Positions 1 to 8,565 are shown, counted from the first letter of the stretch. The stretch: DNA of 24,178 nucleotides from Segetimicrobium sp035279545 (GCA_035279545.1 DATEHM010000027.1:1-24178), one strand, 5' to 3'. The notes: generated by a model from the sequence alone, not told the origin. Translations and numbers: made by a program.

Positions 1-275
1 GCCACCTGCCCGAAGGCCCACTCCCCGCTGACGACGGCGACGGCCCCTCGGGCCGCCTGGATGCGGGGCTGCGCGGCGGGCCGGACCTGCCCGTCCTTGA
101 CGCGCTTAACGTATTCGGGGATTCGCATCACCCCGTGCGAATCGTGTCCCATCAGGTTGGCCTCGATCAGCGCGGACGAGACCGTCCGTGCGGTCGCTTC
201 CGAGGCGCCCAGCGCCCGAAAGATGCGGGCGCTCAGGTCCTCGAGCGGAGCCGCCTGAAGCCGGAACGTCTGCAT
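1..275 (-). CDS. Ldh-family (malate/L-lactate type) NAD(P)-dependent oxidoreductase, N-terminal part
   Basis: This gene starts at an ATG (275-273) and runs off the left edge, so only about 91 residues are visible. The translation begins MQTFRLQAAPLEDL and contains the family hallmark DSHGVMRIPEYV near residues 45-56, followed by VKDGQVRP. The SHG motif, with its conserved histidine, is typical of the Ldh_2 family (malate, L-lactate, ureidoglycolate and related 2-hydroxyacid dehydrogenases), cytosolic enzymes that oxidise a 2-hydroxy acid to a 2-oxo acid. The substrate cannot be told from this fragment. A GAGGGGG ribosome-binding site lies about 11 bases upstream. The start is only 16 bases past the stop of the SDR gene, so the two are probably one transcript. 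The family is certain enough; the exact activity is not. Confidence 0.88.
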   Translation of the reverse strand, partial: MQTFRLQAAPLEDLSARIFRALGASEATARTVSSALIEANLMGHDSHGVMRIPEYVKRVKDGQVRPAAQPRIQAARGAVAVVSGEWAFGQV

Positions 276-291
276 CAACCCGCACACCCCC

Positions 292-1041
292 TCAGATGGC
301 CGTCAGTCCCGCGCACTGGAGTTGCGGCGGCAGCATGATCAGCTCGGGGATGTAGCTACGCGCCGGCAGGCTCGCCAAGAAGACACACGCCGCCGCCACA
401 TCCTCGGGCTGCAGCGCCTGGTCCAGGACCGACCGCGGGGGCGGCTCGGACCGGCGCAGCAGAATCGGGGTATCGGTCAGGCCCGGCAGGACCGCGGTCA
501 CCCGGATGCCGTTGCGGCGCTCTTCGAACATGGTGGCCTGACAGAGCCCGATGACGCCATGCTTGCTGGCCTGGTAGGCCGCCCCCGACGCGTCACCCCA
601 CCGGCCGGACACCGACGAGATCTGGACGATCAGTCCCCGTCGACGGTCCCGCATCGGCGGGAGCGCCGCCTGGATCGTGTGCAACGCCCCGCTCAGGTTG
701 ACGCGGATGAGCTCGTCCCAGTCCGCCTGGCTGAGCACGTCCAGGCTCCGCCGGGGCACGTTGGTGCCCGCGGCGTTCACCGCGATGTCGAGGGCACCCC
801 ACACCGCGCGGATCCGGTCCACGGCCGCGTCGACCTGCTCCCGCACCCCTACGTCCACGACCACCGCTTCGGCGTGCCCGCCTTCCGAGCGGATCTGGGC
901 GGCCACCTGCTCGAGCACCGACCCGGTTCGGGCCGCCACCCCCACCGCCGCTCCGACGCGGGCCAAGGCGATAGCCGTGGCCCGACCGATCCCGCTGCTG
1001 GCCCCGAACACAAGCGCGTGCTGCCCGCTCAGCACTCCCAC
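292..1041 (-). CDS. SDR-family oxidoreductase (classical short-chain dehydrogenase)
   Basis: A 249-residue classical short-chain dehydrogenase/reductase with a Rossmann fold. Visible motifs are the nucleotide-binding GASSGIG (residues 13-19), D63 in VVDVG, NAAG (89-92), the structural N115, the catalytic serine region ISSVSG (141-146) and the catalytic pair Y156/K160 in YQASK. An arginine after the second strand (AARTG, about residue 39) suggests NADP(H) rather than NAD(H); this is inference. Length is normal for the family. The start is a GTG at 1041-1039 with GGAGGAG about 9 bases upstream. It is the first gene of a likely two-gene operon with the Ldh-family gene, both acting on alcohol/keto groups. 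A dead insertion sequence lies directly upstream, so its native promoter may have been displaced. The substrate is unknown. Confidence 0.93.
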   Translation of the reverse strand: MGVLSGQHALVFGASSGIGRATAIALARVGAAVGVAARTGSVLEQVAAQIRSEGGHAEAVVVDVGVREQVDAAVDRIRAVWGALDIAVNAAGTNVPRRSLDVLSQADWDELIRVNLSGALHTIQAALPPMRDRRRGLIVQISSVSGRWGDASGAAYQASKHGVIGLCQATMFEERRNGIRVTAVLPGLTDTPILLRRSEPPPRSVLDQALQPEDVAAACVFLASLPARSYIPELIMLPPQLQCAGLTAI

Positions 1042-1069
1042 CCCTTCGGCCTCCTCCCCGCTTCCTCCC

Positions 1070-1087
1070 GCTCAGGGACGTTGACGT
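1070..1087. repeat. Left copy of flanking direct repeat (putative target-site duplication)
   Basis: GCTCAGGGACGTTGACGT. The copy at 1628-1645 differs at one position, and the inner 15 bases are identical. It ends 11 bp before the outer terminal-repeat core at 1099. Confidence 0.7.
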
Positions 1088-1092
1088 GATAG

Positions 1093-1134
1093 GTGACTGT
1101 CAAAAGTGGACATCTGAGAGCCTCAAAACTGGAC
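1093..1134. repeat. Left terminal repeat block of the IS remnant (two cores, 23-bp period)
   Basis: The outer copy GTGACTGTCAAAAGTGGAC (1093-1111) matches the inverted inner right copy at 1580-1598 in 18 of 19 bases. The inner copy CTCAAAACTGGAC (1122-1134) is a degenerate second core. Repeated cores at an IS end are usually transposase-binding sites. Confidence 0.75.
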
Positions 1135-1566
1135 TTGGACTCCCAGCGTGTAGGCTCCCACTCGGTGCCACCGCCCAGCGGCGCACGCCGCTCCGGCTGA
1201 GAAGCTTCCCACACCGCCGGTGCGCGGCCTCCGCCAGGACGGCAAAATTGAACCGCCCTCGGTACTGCTCCGCCTGTCCTTGCAGGTATCGACACTCCGC
1301 AGGGAGCCACGTGGTGATCTCCGCCGACCAGCCCCGACCTGCCGGGAGGGCGCCGCAAGCGTCCAGGTGGTGCGATTCCGTAGCCAGTCTCGACGAAGCA
1401 AGTACAAGCGCGACCGTTTGAGCCCCAGCAGGGTGCACGCCTGCTGCTCTGTCATCCGCCGGTCATTAAACGCCTCCAAAACTTCCTTCACAAACTCTTG
1501 CGGCAACCGTCGGTAGCGCTGTTGGCCCACGGGTCCCCTCCCGGTTTCCCGGTAAGGGTAACCCAA
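1100..1566 (-). pseudogene. Transposase N-terminal remnant, frameshifted and truncated
   Basis: Reading from a TTG at 1566 the peptide begins MGYPYRETGRGPVGQQRYRR and includes a helix-turn-helix-like stretch, EQQACTLLGLKRSRLYLLRR, typical of the DNA-binding N-terminus of transposases. After DWLRN, near 1400, the reading frame shifts. The continuation is in another minus-strand frame, where WLPAECRYLQGQ, FNFAVLAEAAHRR and SGVRRWAVA read like the second helical domain of the same protein. After that the sequence runs into the left terminal repeat, so the DDE/D catalytic domain is absent. Two lesions are therefore visible: a frameshift and a large internal deletion. It should not be annotated as a functional protein. 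Confidence 0.72.
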
Positions 1567-1579
1567 CCCCTACTCACCC

Positions 1580-1619
1580 GTCCACTTTTGACGGTCACCT
1601 CTGTCCACTTTTGATAGTC
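1580..1619. repeat. Right terminal repeat block of the IS remnant (two cores, 23-bp period)
   Basis: Two copies of GTCCACTTTTGA, at 1580 and 1603, lie in inverted orientation to the left block with the same 23-bp period. The outer copy at 1602-1619 matches the left end at 1095-1112 in 17 of 18 bases. Confidence 0.78.
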
Positions 1620-1627
1620 CCGCAACA

Positions 1628-1645
1628 GCGCAGGGACGTTGACGT
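1628..1645. repeat. Right copy of flanking direct repeat (putative target-site duplication)
   Basis: GCGCAGGGACGTTGACGT, pairing with 1070-1087. It begins 12 bp after the outer right terminal-repeat core that ends at 1615, nearly symmetric with the left side. That supports a duplication made on insertion rather than a chance repeat. Confidence 0.7.
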
Positions 1646-1740
1646 CGGTCACTCGATCCCCTTTGCTCGTTCAAGCGCACGAGTCGCCCGGGCCCCCTCG
1701 ACCAGGTCCGGGGCCACAACGAGAGGTCCGCCCGCGCCGT

Positions 1741-2436
1741 TCACCCCGGCCCCCGCGCGGTCCCGCCCGGGGGCGGCGTGGAGCGCCAGGGGAGCCGGGC
1801 GTAGTCCTCAGGGATCAGGGCGTAGACCACGGTGTCGGTGACTCCACCCTCCCGGTCGATGCGGGCGCGCCGAAGCGTGCCTTCGCACACGAAGCCCAGT
1901 ATCTCGGCGACCTTCCGGCTCCTGGCGTTCCCGACCTCCGTGCGAATCTCCACCCGGTTGGCGCCCAACGCCTCAAAGGCAAAACCTGCCAGCACCCGCA
2001 CGGTCTCGGCCACGTACCCTCGCCCTTCCGCCGTCACGCGGATCCAATACCCGATCTCAAACGCCCTGACCGACCAGTCGATCCGGTGGAGACCGCTCCC
2101 CCCGAGGTAGCGGCCCGTGGCGCGGTCAAAGATGCCGACCGTGAGAGACTCGCGGAGGACCCACCGCGCCCGCAGCCGCGCAATCGTCGCCCGTTCATCG
2201 TCCAGCGAATGCAGGTCGTGCACCCAGGAAACCCACGGGGCCAGGTGGGCGCGCGACTCCTCGATCGCCTCCCAGACGGCGGGGGCATCGTCGGCCCGGA
2301 GGGGCCGAAGGCGCACGCGGGGGCCGTCGAGCTCCTCGGGAACGTCGATCAAGACGGGCTCCGGGTCACCCAATGCGTCTGCCTCCACGGTGTTTCCACC
2401 CGCTCGATCAGGTCGAGCTGCCGGGGGGGCCATCAT
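1741..2436 (-). CDS. GNAT-family N-acetyltransferase (RimJ/RimL-like)
   Basis: A 231-residue protein of the GNAT superfamily, which moves an acetyl group from acetyl-CoA to an amine. The core resembles the RimJ/RimL branch: RVRLRPLRADDAPAVWEAI at the start of the domain, then GYWIRVTAEGRGYVAE around the acetyl-CoA loop, RVEIRTEVGNARSRKVAE, and ILGFVCEGTLR near the end. RimJ/RimL relatives acetylate ribosomal-protein N-termini, but many act on antibiotics or small amines, so the substrate is open. Two ATGs occur at 2436 and 2433. The first 30 or so residues (to about DGPRVRL) are not conserved-looking, and a GTG at 2388 is an alternative start; no strong ribosome-binding site decides between them. 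It is divergent from the decayed peptidase at 2605. Confidence 0.88.
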   Translation of the reverse strand: MMAPPAARPDRAGGNTVEADALGDPEPVLIDVPEELDGPRVRLRPLRADDAPAVWEAIEESRAHLAPWVSWVHDLHSLDDERATIARLRARWVLRESLTVGIFDRATGRYLGGSGLHRIDWSVRAFEIGYWIRVTAEGRGYVAETVRVLAGFAFEALGANRVEIRTEVGNARSRKVAEILGFVCEGTLRRARIDREGGVTDTVVYALIPEDYARLPWRSTPPPGGTARGPG

Positions 2437-2604
2437 CCCGCCACAAGGATTGGACGCGCCCCGGGGGGACCGTCAACCACACGGGGAGACCGTGCTCGCT
2501 TCCCCGCGATCGACCGAGCGTCCCGGACGAATTTCGCCTCCGGCCCCCCTCACCCTCCCCGGGCCGGCCCGGCCGATCGTCACCCCGGCACAGGAGGCCA
2601 TGCG

Positions 2605-3579
2605 ATGATCGACCTCGACACCGTTTCGCGGAGGCGGCCCGGGCGACCGCAACCGGGCGATCACGCAGTGGACGCGCCTCTCCGGTACCGCCGACGAACG
2701 CGCCGCCGCCGCGTACGCCGAGGAGCAGCTCAAGGGATTCGGGTACACGACCACGAGCCTGATGCACGACGCCTACATCAGCCTGCCGGGCGCGGCCACG
2801 CTCCGGCTCACCCGTCCTGAGGCGAAGGACATCGTCTGCATCACGCACTCGATGGGGATCGCCACCCCGCCCGATGGGATCACGGCGGCGCTGGTCTACG
2901 CCGGCAAGGGGAGCGCGGACGAGTACGCCCGGGCCGGCGCCGCGGGGAAGATCGCCCTCGTCGAAGGGCGGGCCACGCCCCAGCATGCCGTCGACGCCAC
3001 CCGGGCCCACGCGCGCAGGGTGATCTGCATCAGCGGCCGGCACGCCCACGAGATGTGCTGCTCTCCCGTCTGGAGGAACCCATCGGAGACCACCGCCGCG
3101 CAGATGCCCCGCGTGCACGTGCTCTCCATGCACAAGGCGGAGGGCGAGGCGCTGCGCGACCTCTGCCGCAAGGGACCCGTCGAGGCGCACATCACCGCAG
3201 CGGTCGAGACGAAGTGGACCAAAACGCCGATCGTTTTGGCCGATCTCGCTCCCGGCCACGGCGAGGCGGAGGCCGAGAAGTTCGTGCTCTTCTCCGGCCA
3301 CCCGGACGGCTGGCCATCATTAACGACTGCCTGCAGGCCCTGGGCCGTGCGCTGATCCCCGCCACCTACACCTCGGCCGGCCCGTACGCGCACGATCCCG
3401 CGCTGGAGACCGAGTTCCTGGCCGGACTCCGGCGGGCCCGCCTGCTCGCGGGCCTGCCGCGCGAGAGCGATGCGGCCAAGCGGCTTTCGGTGGACCTGGT
3501 CCGTCATCGCAACGCCATCACCGGGGCGATCCGGCAGGCCTGCCGCCACGTCGAATCGTGCCTCGAGCGTTTGGGCTGA
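2605..3579 (+). pseudogene. Decayed M28-family peptidase with PA domain (frameshifts plus catalytic-core deletion)
   Basis: A clear AGGAGG (2592-2597) precedes an ATG at 2605 (MIDLDTVSR), but the frame is lost within about 40 bases. The next frame continues RAITQWTRLSGTADERA, AYAEEQLKGFGY and then an uninterrupted stretch from 2762 (MHDAYISLPG) through GKIALVEG, HAHEMCCSPVW and FVLFSGHPDGW at about 3300. This matches the N-terminal and protease-associated part of M28-type metallopeptidases, where the last motif is normally GHxDSW with a zinc-ligand histidine. Immediately afterwards the frame shifts again and jumps to a C-terminal tail, LQALGRALIPATYTSAGPY to CRHVESCLERLG, stopping at 3579. 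The metal-binding and catalytic segment is missing. At least two frameshifts and one deletion make function very unlikely. Confidence 0.8.
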
Positions 3580-3663
3580 CCCCCCGTTGGCTGGCCGGCG
3601 ATCACGGGCGCACCCGCTCGTGGGGCGGCTCGACCGCCGCCGGTGGATCGGCGTGCCGGCCGC

Positions 3664-4629
3664 TCACGACGAGGGTCTCGTTGCCGGAGCGGGCTGGCCG
3701 GTCGTGCTCAAGGCGATGCCGAGGAACACCAGCCCGGTCCCCACCCCGAACCACGCCCCGAGCGGATCGCCAAACAGCGCCGCGGAGACGCCCACCCCGA
3801 CGACGGGCTGCAGGTACTGAAGCGCGGCCGCCGCGCTGGCCGGGAGGCGGTGGAGGGCGTGAAACCAGATCAGCAGCCCCGCGACCGTGACCAGCACGGC
3901 GAGGTAGGCGACGACGACCGCCCCCTCGCCGGTGAACCGCAGCGCCTCGTGCCGGAGCTCCCAGGCCGCCGCTGGGATCAACGCCGCCGCTCCCGCCAGC
4001 GAGGTCACCGCAGCGATCGTGACGACCGAGTACCGCGCGACCAATTCCACGCTCAACACGTAGTACAGCGCGATGGCCACTGCGGAGAACAACACCAGGG
4101 CCTCTCCGCCTAGCGCGCGGGAGGTCAGTGCGGCCATGAGATGGCGAGGATCCCCCGTGGCGACAAGCGCGACGCCGCCGAGGGCCACCGCAAACCCAAG
4201 GCCCTGCCGGGGGGCGATCAACTGGCGCAGCCGGACCCGCGCAAACACGACGACGAGAATGGGGATCGTCGCCGAGATCACCGTCGCCACGGAGGCGGAC
4301 GTTCCGCCGACACCCAGGGTCTGCGAGACCTGCCCCACCGCGATCCCCAGCACCCCAAGCCCGGCGGCGGCGGCAAGAGACCGCAGCGGGGGCAGCGGCC
4401 GCCCGCGGAGTAGCCACACGAAACAGGGCGCGGCGACGACGTAGCGGAGGGCGGTGAGGGTCAGCGGGGGAATGTCCCGCAGGCCGAGTTTCGTCAGCGG
4501 GACCGATCCGCTCCAGATCAGCGCGAGCAGGAGAAGCGGGCCGAATTCCCGGGCCGGTCCCGGGCCGCGCGCGCCCCGGGCCTGGGACGGTCTCCCGGAA
4601 TCGTTGCACGGGGGCACGGTCAGTGGCAT
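3664..4629 (-). CDS. DMT-superfamily transporter, EamA family
   Basis: A 321-residue, very hydrophobic protein with about ten transmembrane helices arranged as two EamA repeats: the first from about residue 30 (FGPLLLLALIWSGSVPLTKLG) to 160, the second from about 170 (LGGEALVLFSAVAIALYYVL) to 310. Family hallmarks include ALRYVVAAP in the first repeat and ALQYLQPVVGVGVSAALFGD near the end of the second. DMT/EamA proteins are inner-membrane carriers, usually exporters of amino acids, nucleosides or other metabolites; the substrate cannot be predicted. It begins 47 bases after the acetoacetyl-CoA synthetase stop, so co-transcription is likely. The ATG at 4629 has no good ribosome-binding site, and the first 28 residues (Pro/Arg/Gly-rich) may be untranslated. 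It converges on the peptidase pseudogene. Confidence 0.9.
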   Translation of the reverse strand: MPLTVPPCNDSGRPSQARGARGPGPAREFGPLLLLALIWSGSVPLTKLGLRDIPPLTLTALRYVVAAPCFVWLLRGRPLPPLRSLAAAAGLGVLGIAVGQVSQTLGVGGTSASVATVISATIPILVVVFARVRLRQLIAPRQGLGFAVALGGVALVATGDPRHLMAALTSRALGGEALVLFSAVAIALYYVLSVELVARYSVVTIAAVTSLAGAAALIPAAAWELRHEALRFTGEGAVVVAYLAVLVTVAGLLIWFHALHRLPASAAAALQYLQPVVGVGVSAALFGDPLGAWFGVGTGLVFLGIALSTTGQPAPATRPSS

Positions 4630-4676
4630 TCGCGGCCGCCCGGGTGGGTCACGCCGGCCGCCGATGGGGCAAGCCG

Positions 4677-6680
4677 CTACCGTTCGGGGGCCAGGGCCTG
4701 TGCCAGTTCGACGAAGGGGCGGAGGGCCTGGGGGTTGCTCATCGCGTCGGGGCTGACGACCTGCTCCGCCGGCGCCCCCGCCAGGATCCGCTTCACCGGC
4801 ACTTCGAGCTTCTTGCCGTTGAGCGTCCGGGGGATCTCCCCGACCGCGCAGATCGAGTCGGGAACGTGGCGGGGCGACAGTTCGGCTCGCAGTTTCTGCC
4901 TGATCCGCTCCTCCACGGCCGCATCGAGCCGAACGCCCTCCCGCAGAACGACGAAGAGCAGCAACCGCCCTTCCCGGCCCAACTCACCGGTGTCCACCAC
5001 CAGGCTGTCGAGGACTTCCGGGCACTCCTCCACCACACGGTAGAACTCGCTCGTCCCCATCCGGATCCCGCCCCGGTTCAGCGTCGCATCCGACCGCCCG
5101 TAGATCACGCAGCTGCCGCGGGGGGTCACCCGGATCCAGTCCCCGTGCCGCCACACCCCGGGAAAGGTCTCGAAGTAGCTCGCCCGGTAGCGGCGCCCGT
5201 CGAGATCGTTCCAGAAGAACAGCGGCATTGAAGGAACCGGTTCGGTGATCACCAGTTCCCCCACCGCGTCCACCACCGGGCGCCCGTCGGCGTTGAACGC
5301 CTCCACCCGGGCGCCGAGGCCCCGGCACTGGATCTCGCCGGCGGCGACAGGCAGTAGCGGGCACGACAGCACGAACGCCGTGCAGAGGTCGGTGCCGCCG
5401 CTCACCGAGCCCAGCAGGAGGTCCTCCTTCACGTGCTCGTACACCCAGTGAAACCCGTCCGGGGTGAGCGGCGCCCCCGTGGAGCCCAGCGCGCGCAACC
5501 TCCCGAGATCGAACTCCCGTCCCGGGGCGAGGCCGGCCTTGGCGCACGCCAGGATGAACGGGGCGCTGGTGCCAAAGTAGGTGAGCCCCGTGTCCTCGGC
5601 CAGCCGCCACAGGGCCCGCAAATCCGGGTGGTGGGGGCTTCCGTCGTAGAGGACAACGGTCATGCCGAGGAGCAGCCCGCTGATGAGGAAGTTCCACATC
5701 ATCCATCCGGTCGTGGTGAACCAGAAGAATCGATCCTCGGAGGTAAGGTTCATGTGCAGCGCCAGCGCCTTCAGGTGCTCCAGCAGAATTCCGCCGTGGC
5801 CCTGCACGATCGCCTTGGGGAGGCCGGTCGTCCCCGAGGAGTAGAGAACCCAGAGCGGGTGGTCGAACGGGACGGGCTGGAAATCGAGCGCTGAGTCACC
5901 CGGGCGAGCCACGACCTCCGCCCACAGCCGTACATTGGAAAGCCCATCCTGTGGCGGGACCTCGCGGAGGTACGGGACCAGCACCGTGGCCGTCACCGTC
6001 GGCAGGCGGCGCTGCAGCTCGGCCACCGCCTCCATCCGGTCGTACGATGCGCCGCCGTACCGGTACCCATCAACGGCGAAGAGCACCTTCGGCTCGATCT
6101 GCTGAAACCGGTCGATCACGCTGCGGATCCCAAACTCCGGTGGACAGCTCGACCAGATCGCCCCGAGGCTCGCCGTGGCCAGAAACGCCACCAGGGTCTC
6201 GGAGATGTTGGGCATGTAGGCGACGACCCGGTCTCCGTGCCGTACCCCCATCTGCCGCAGCGCGGAGGTTACGGCGGCGGTCTCCCCGTAGAGCTGGGCG
6301 TAGGTCAAGGTGGCGGGCGGCCGGACCTCGGAATGGGACAGGACCGCCGGATGCTCGTCCCGGCGGCGCAGCGCGTGCTCCGCGTAGTTGATTGCCGCCC
6401 CCGGAAACCACGTCGCCCCGGGAAACCGGCGATCGGCGAGCACGCGGGTGTAGGCGTGGTGGGAGCGGACGTCGAAGAACTCCCAGATCGACGCCCAAAA
6501 CCCTTCCAGATCGGTCACCGACCAGCGCCACAGCTCCTCGTAGGAGCCGAACATCCGCCCCCGCGTGGTCCCGAGCCAGGCGAGGTACTTCGTGATGGTG
6601 GCGCGCGCCCGATCCTGAGCCGTGGGCTCCCACAACACCGTGCCTTCCCGCACACTGCCCGCCGGGCGGCGGTACGGCAT
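4677..6680 (-). CDS. aacS: Acetoacetyl-CoA synthetase (acetoacetate-CoA ligase)
   Basis: A 667-residue ANL-superfamily enzyme that activates acetoacetate with ATP and CoA to acetoacetyl-CoA, AMP and pyrophosphate, in the cytosol. Length and sequence fit the family: the N-terminal WRWSVTDLEGFWASIWEFF and INYAEHAL, the P-loop YSSGTTGLPK (280-289), TTTGWMMWN (322-330), GSTGAPL (399-405), SGGTDLCTAFV (427-437), the adenylate-binding D514 in GDW and R529 in GRSD, LNRGGIRMGTSEFYRVVE (534-551) and the C-terminal catalytic lysine region NGKKLEVPVKR (621-631). WMMWN and the SGGTDLC motif distinguish it from acetyl-CoA synthetase. It lets the cell use ketone bodies or recycle acetoacetate from amino-acid breakdown. 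It heads a probable two-gene operon with the EamA transporter. Confidence 0.93.
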   Translation of the reverse strand: MPYRRPAGSVREGTVLWEPTAQDRARATITKYLAWLGTTRGRMFGSYEELWRWSVTDLEGFWASIWEFFDVRSHHAYTRVLADRRFPGATWFPGAAINYAEHALRRRDEHPAVLSHSEVRPPATLTYAQLYGETAAVTSALRQMGVRHGDRVVAYMPNISETLVAFLATASLGAIWSSCPPEFGIRSVIDRFQQIEPKVLFAVDGYRYGGASYDRMEAVAELQRRLPTVTATVLVPYLREVPPQDGLSNVRLWAEVVARPGDSALDFQPVPFDHPLWVLYSSGTTGLPKAIVQGHGGILLEHLKALALHMNLTSEDRFFWFTTTGWMMWNFLISGLLLGMTVVLYDGSPHHPDLRALWRLAEDTGLTYFGTSAPFILACAKAGLAPGREFDLGRLRALGSTGAPLTPDGFHWVYEHVKEDLLLGSVSGGTDLCTAFVLSCPLLPVAAGEIQCRGLGARVEAFNADGRPVVDAVGELVITEPVPSMPLFFWNDLDGRRYRASYFETFPGVWRHGDWIRVTPRGSCVIYGRSDATLNRGGIRMGTSEFYRVVEECPEVLDSLVVDTGELGREGRLLLFVVLREGVRLDAAVEERIRQKLRAELSPRHVPDSICAVGEIPRTLNGKKLEVPVKRILAGAPAEQVVSPDAMSNPQALRPFVELAQALAPER

Positions 6681-6750
6681 GATCGCCCTTCACCCTCTCG
6701 ATCAGACATCGGACCGACAAGCCCCCAGCCCCACGATCCCCAGCCTCTCT

Positions 6751-6779
6751 ATTCTAGAGCCGTGCGCCGTCTGGCGCCA
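6751..6779 (-). promoter_or_regulatory. Possible promoter of the aacS operon (weak)
   Basis: On the minus strand TAGAAT (6756-6751) matches the -10 consensus at five of six positions, and TGGCGC 17 bases upstream is a poor -35. It lies about 70 bases before the aacS start. Offered only as a candidate. Confidence 0.3.
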
Positions 6780-6838
6780 GGGCGTCTGGTCCACCGGGTC
6801 CACCGGCCCCGCGCACATCCGCGCGCGTGCCCAAGATC

Positions 6839-6867
6839 TTGCCCGTCGGGGACGGGCGCGGTATCAT
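6839..6867 (+). promoter_or_regulatory. Sigma-A-type promoter of the SPW-repeat gene
   Basis: TTGCCC (6839-6844), a 17-base spacer and TATCAT (6862-6867) form a good primary-sigma promoter about 60 bases before the ATG at 6929. A perfect 7-bp inverted repeat, GCCCGTC-ggg-GACGGGC (6841-6857), covers part of the -35 and most of the spacer and could be an operator. Confidence 0.65.
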
Positions 6868-6928
6868 AAAGGGGAAGGCGGAAAGCGGCCGACGGGACGC
6901 GTGAAGGGCAGAAGGGAAGTGAGCGTCC

Positions 6929-7285
6929 ATGTTGTGGCAGAACGTGGTTAACGCGTTGATCGGTATTTGGTTCATCATCGCTCCGGCCGTCCTCCCGTTT
7001 CCCAATAACGGTGTGACGGCGTGGACGAGCGTCATCGGCGGCGTGATCCTGCTGGTCCTCGCGGGGAGCGCCGCACTCAGCGAAGGGGCGCGACGACGGG
7101 CCTGGATCCAGGTGGTGACCGGACTTGTCGGGATCTGGTTTATCATCGCGCCGTGGGTGCTGTCGTTTACGGCCAGGCCGGGAAACCTCTGGCCATCCCT
7201 GATTCTCGGGATCGTCGCGTTGGTCCTGAGTGTCTGGGACCTAGAGGGGCTGCCGAAGGCAGCAAGCACCCAGCACTCGCACTAG
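6929..7285 (+). CDS. SPW-repeat small integral membrane protein
   Basis: A 118-residue membrane protein made of two similar halves. The first reads NALIGIWFIIAPAVLPF (about residues 8-24) and the second TGLVGIWFIIAPWVLSF (about 64-80); each half begins with this helix and ends with another (SVIGGVILLVLAGSAAL and LWPSLILGIVALVLSVW), giving four predicted transmembrane segments. This is the SPW-repeat architecture, a family of unknown function found in many bacteria. The start ATG has AAGGGAAG about 11 bases upstream and its own promoter at 6839-6867. It stands alone, divergent from aacS and convergent with rpoD. No enzymatic residues are apparent; a role in the membrane or in stress response would be a guess. 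Confidence 0.85.
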   Translation: MLWQNVVNALIGIWFIIAPAVLPFPNNGVTAWTSVIGGVILLVLAGSAALSEGARRRAWIQVVTGLVGIWFIIAPWVLSFTARPGNLWPSLILGIVALVLSVWDLEGLPKAASTQHSH

Positions 7286-7353
7286 CCTGACGAACCCCCC
7301 GCCCCGCCTCCCGCCTTCTCCTCTCTGACGCGGCGAGGCCGCGCCATGCATCG

Positions 7354-7385
7354 ACCGGCCCGGGGCCGCTTGGCCTCGGGCCGGT
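7354..7385. terminator. Strong hairpin between convergent genes, probable bidirectional terminator
   Basis: Inverted repeat ACCGGCCCGgGGCC (7354-7367), loop GCTT, GGCCtCGGGCCGGT (7372-7385), with one G/T mismatch. It sits between the convergent SPW gene (ends 7285) and rpoD (ends 7411). No T-tract follows on either strand, so it may only pause or protect 3' ends. Confidence 0.6.
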
Positions 7386-7410
7386 CCGGTCCACCCGAAT
7401 GGGGCACGCG

Positions 7411-8548
<1,138 letters not shown>

Positions 8549-8565
<17 letters not shown>

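Larger units (their letters stand above)
1088..1627 (-). mobile_element. Internally deleted insertion-sequence remnant (ISNCY/IS1202-like, tentative)
   Basis: About 540 bp bounded by inverted terminal repeats and flanked by direct repeats. Each end carries two copies of a 13-bp core, GTCAAAAGTGGAC: left outer 1099-1111 and left inner 1122-1134 (CTCAAAACTGGAC), and inverted on the right at 1580-1592 and 1603-1615. Copies are spaced exactly 23 bp at both ends. The sequence GCTCAGGGACGTTGACGT at 1070-1087 recurs with one mismatch at 1628-1645, which fits a long target-site duplication. Inside is a frameshifted N-terminal piece of a transposase with no room for a DDE catalytic core, so the element cannot move itself. 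Assignment to the ISNCY/IS1202-like assemblage rests on recalled transposase N-terminal features and the long duplication, and is tentative. Confidence 0.75.

Noticed and set aside
2560..2571. CGGGCCGGCCCG palindrome before the peptidase pseudogene
   Set aside because: Low-complexity C/G palindrome of a kind expected often in DNA this GC-rich; no supporting context.
1639..2820. Plus-strand open frame of 393 residues over the GNAT gene and peptidase start
   Set aside because: Mostly antisense to GNAT. Only the short part after 2605 belongs to a real, now broken, gene.
3602..4609. Long minus-strand open frame of 335 residues overlapping the EamA gene
   Set aside because: It is a shadow of the EamA gene in another frame. 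The product is Arg/Gly/Pro-rich with no family-like sequence, whereas the 3664-4629 frame gives a clear ten-helix transporter.
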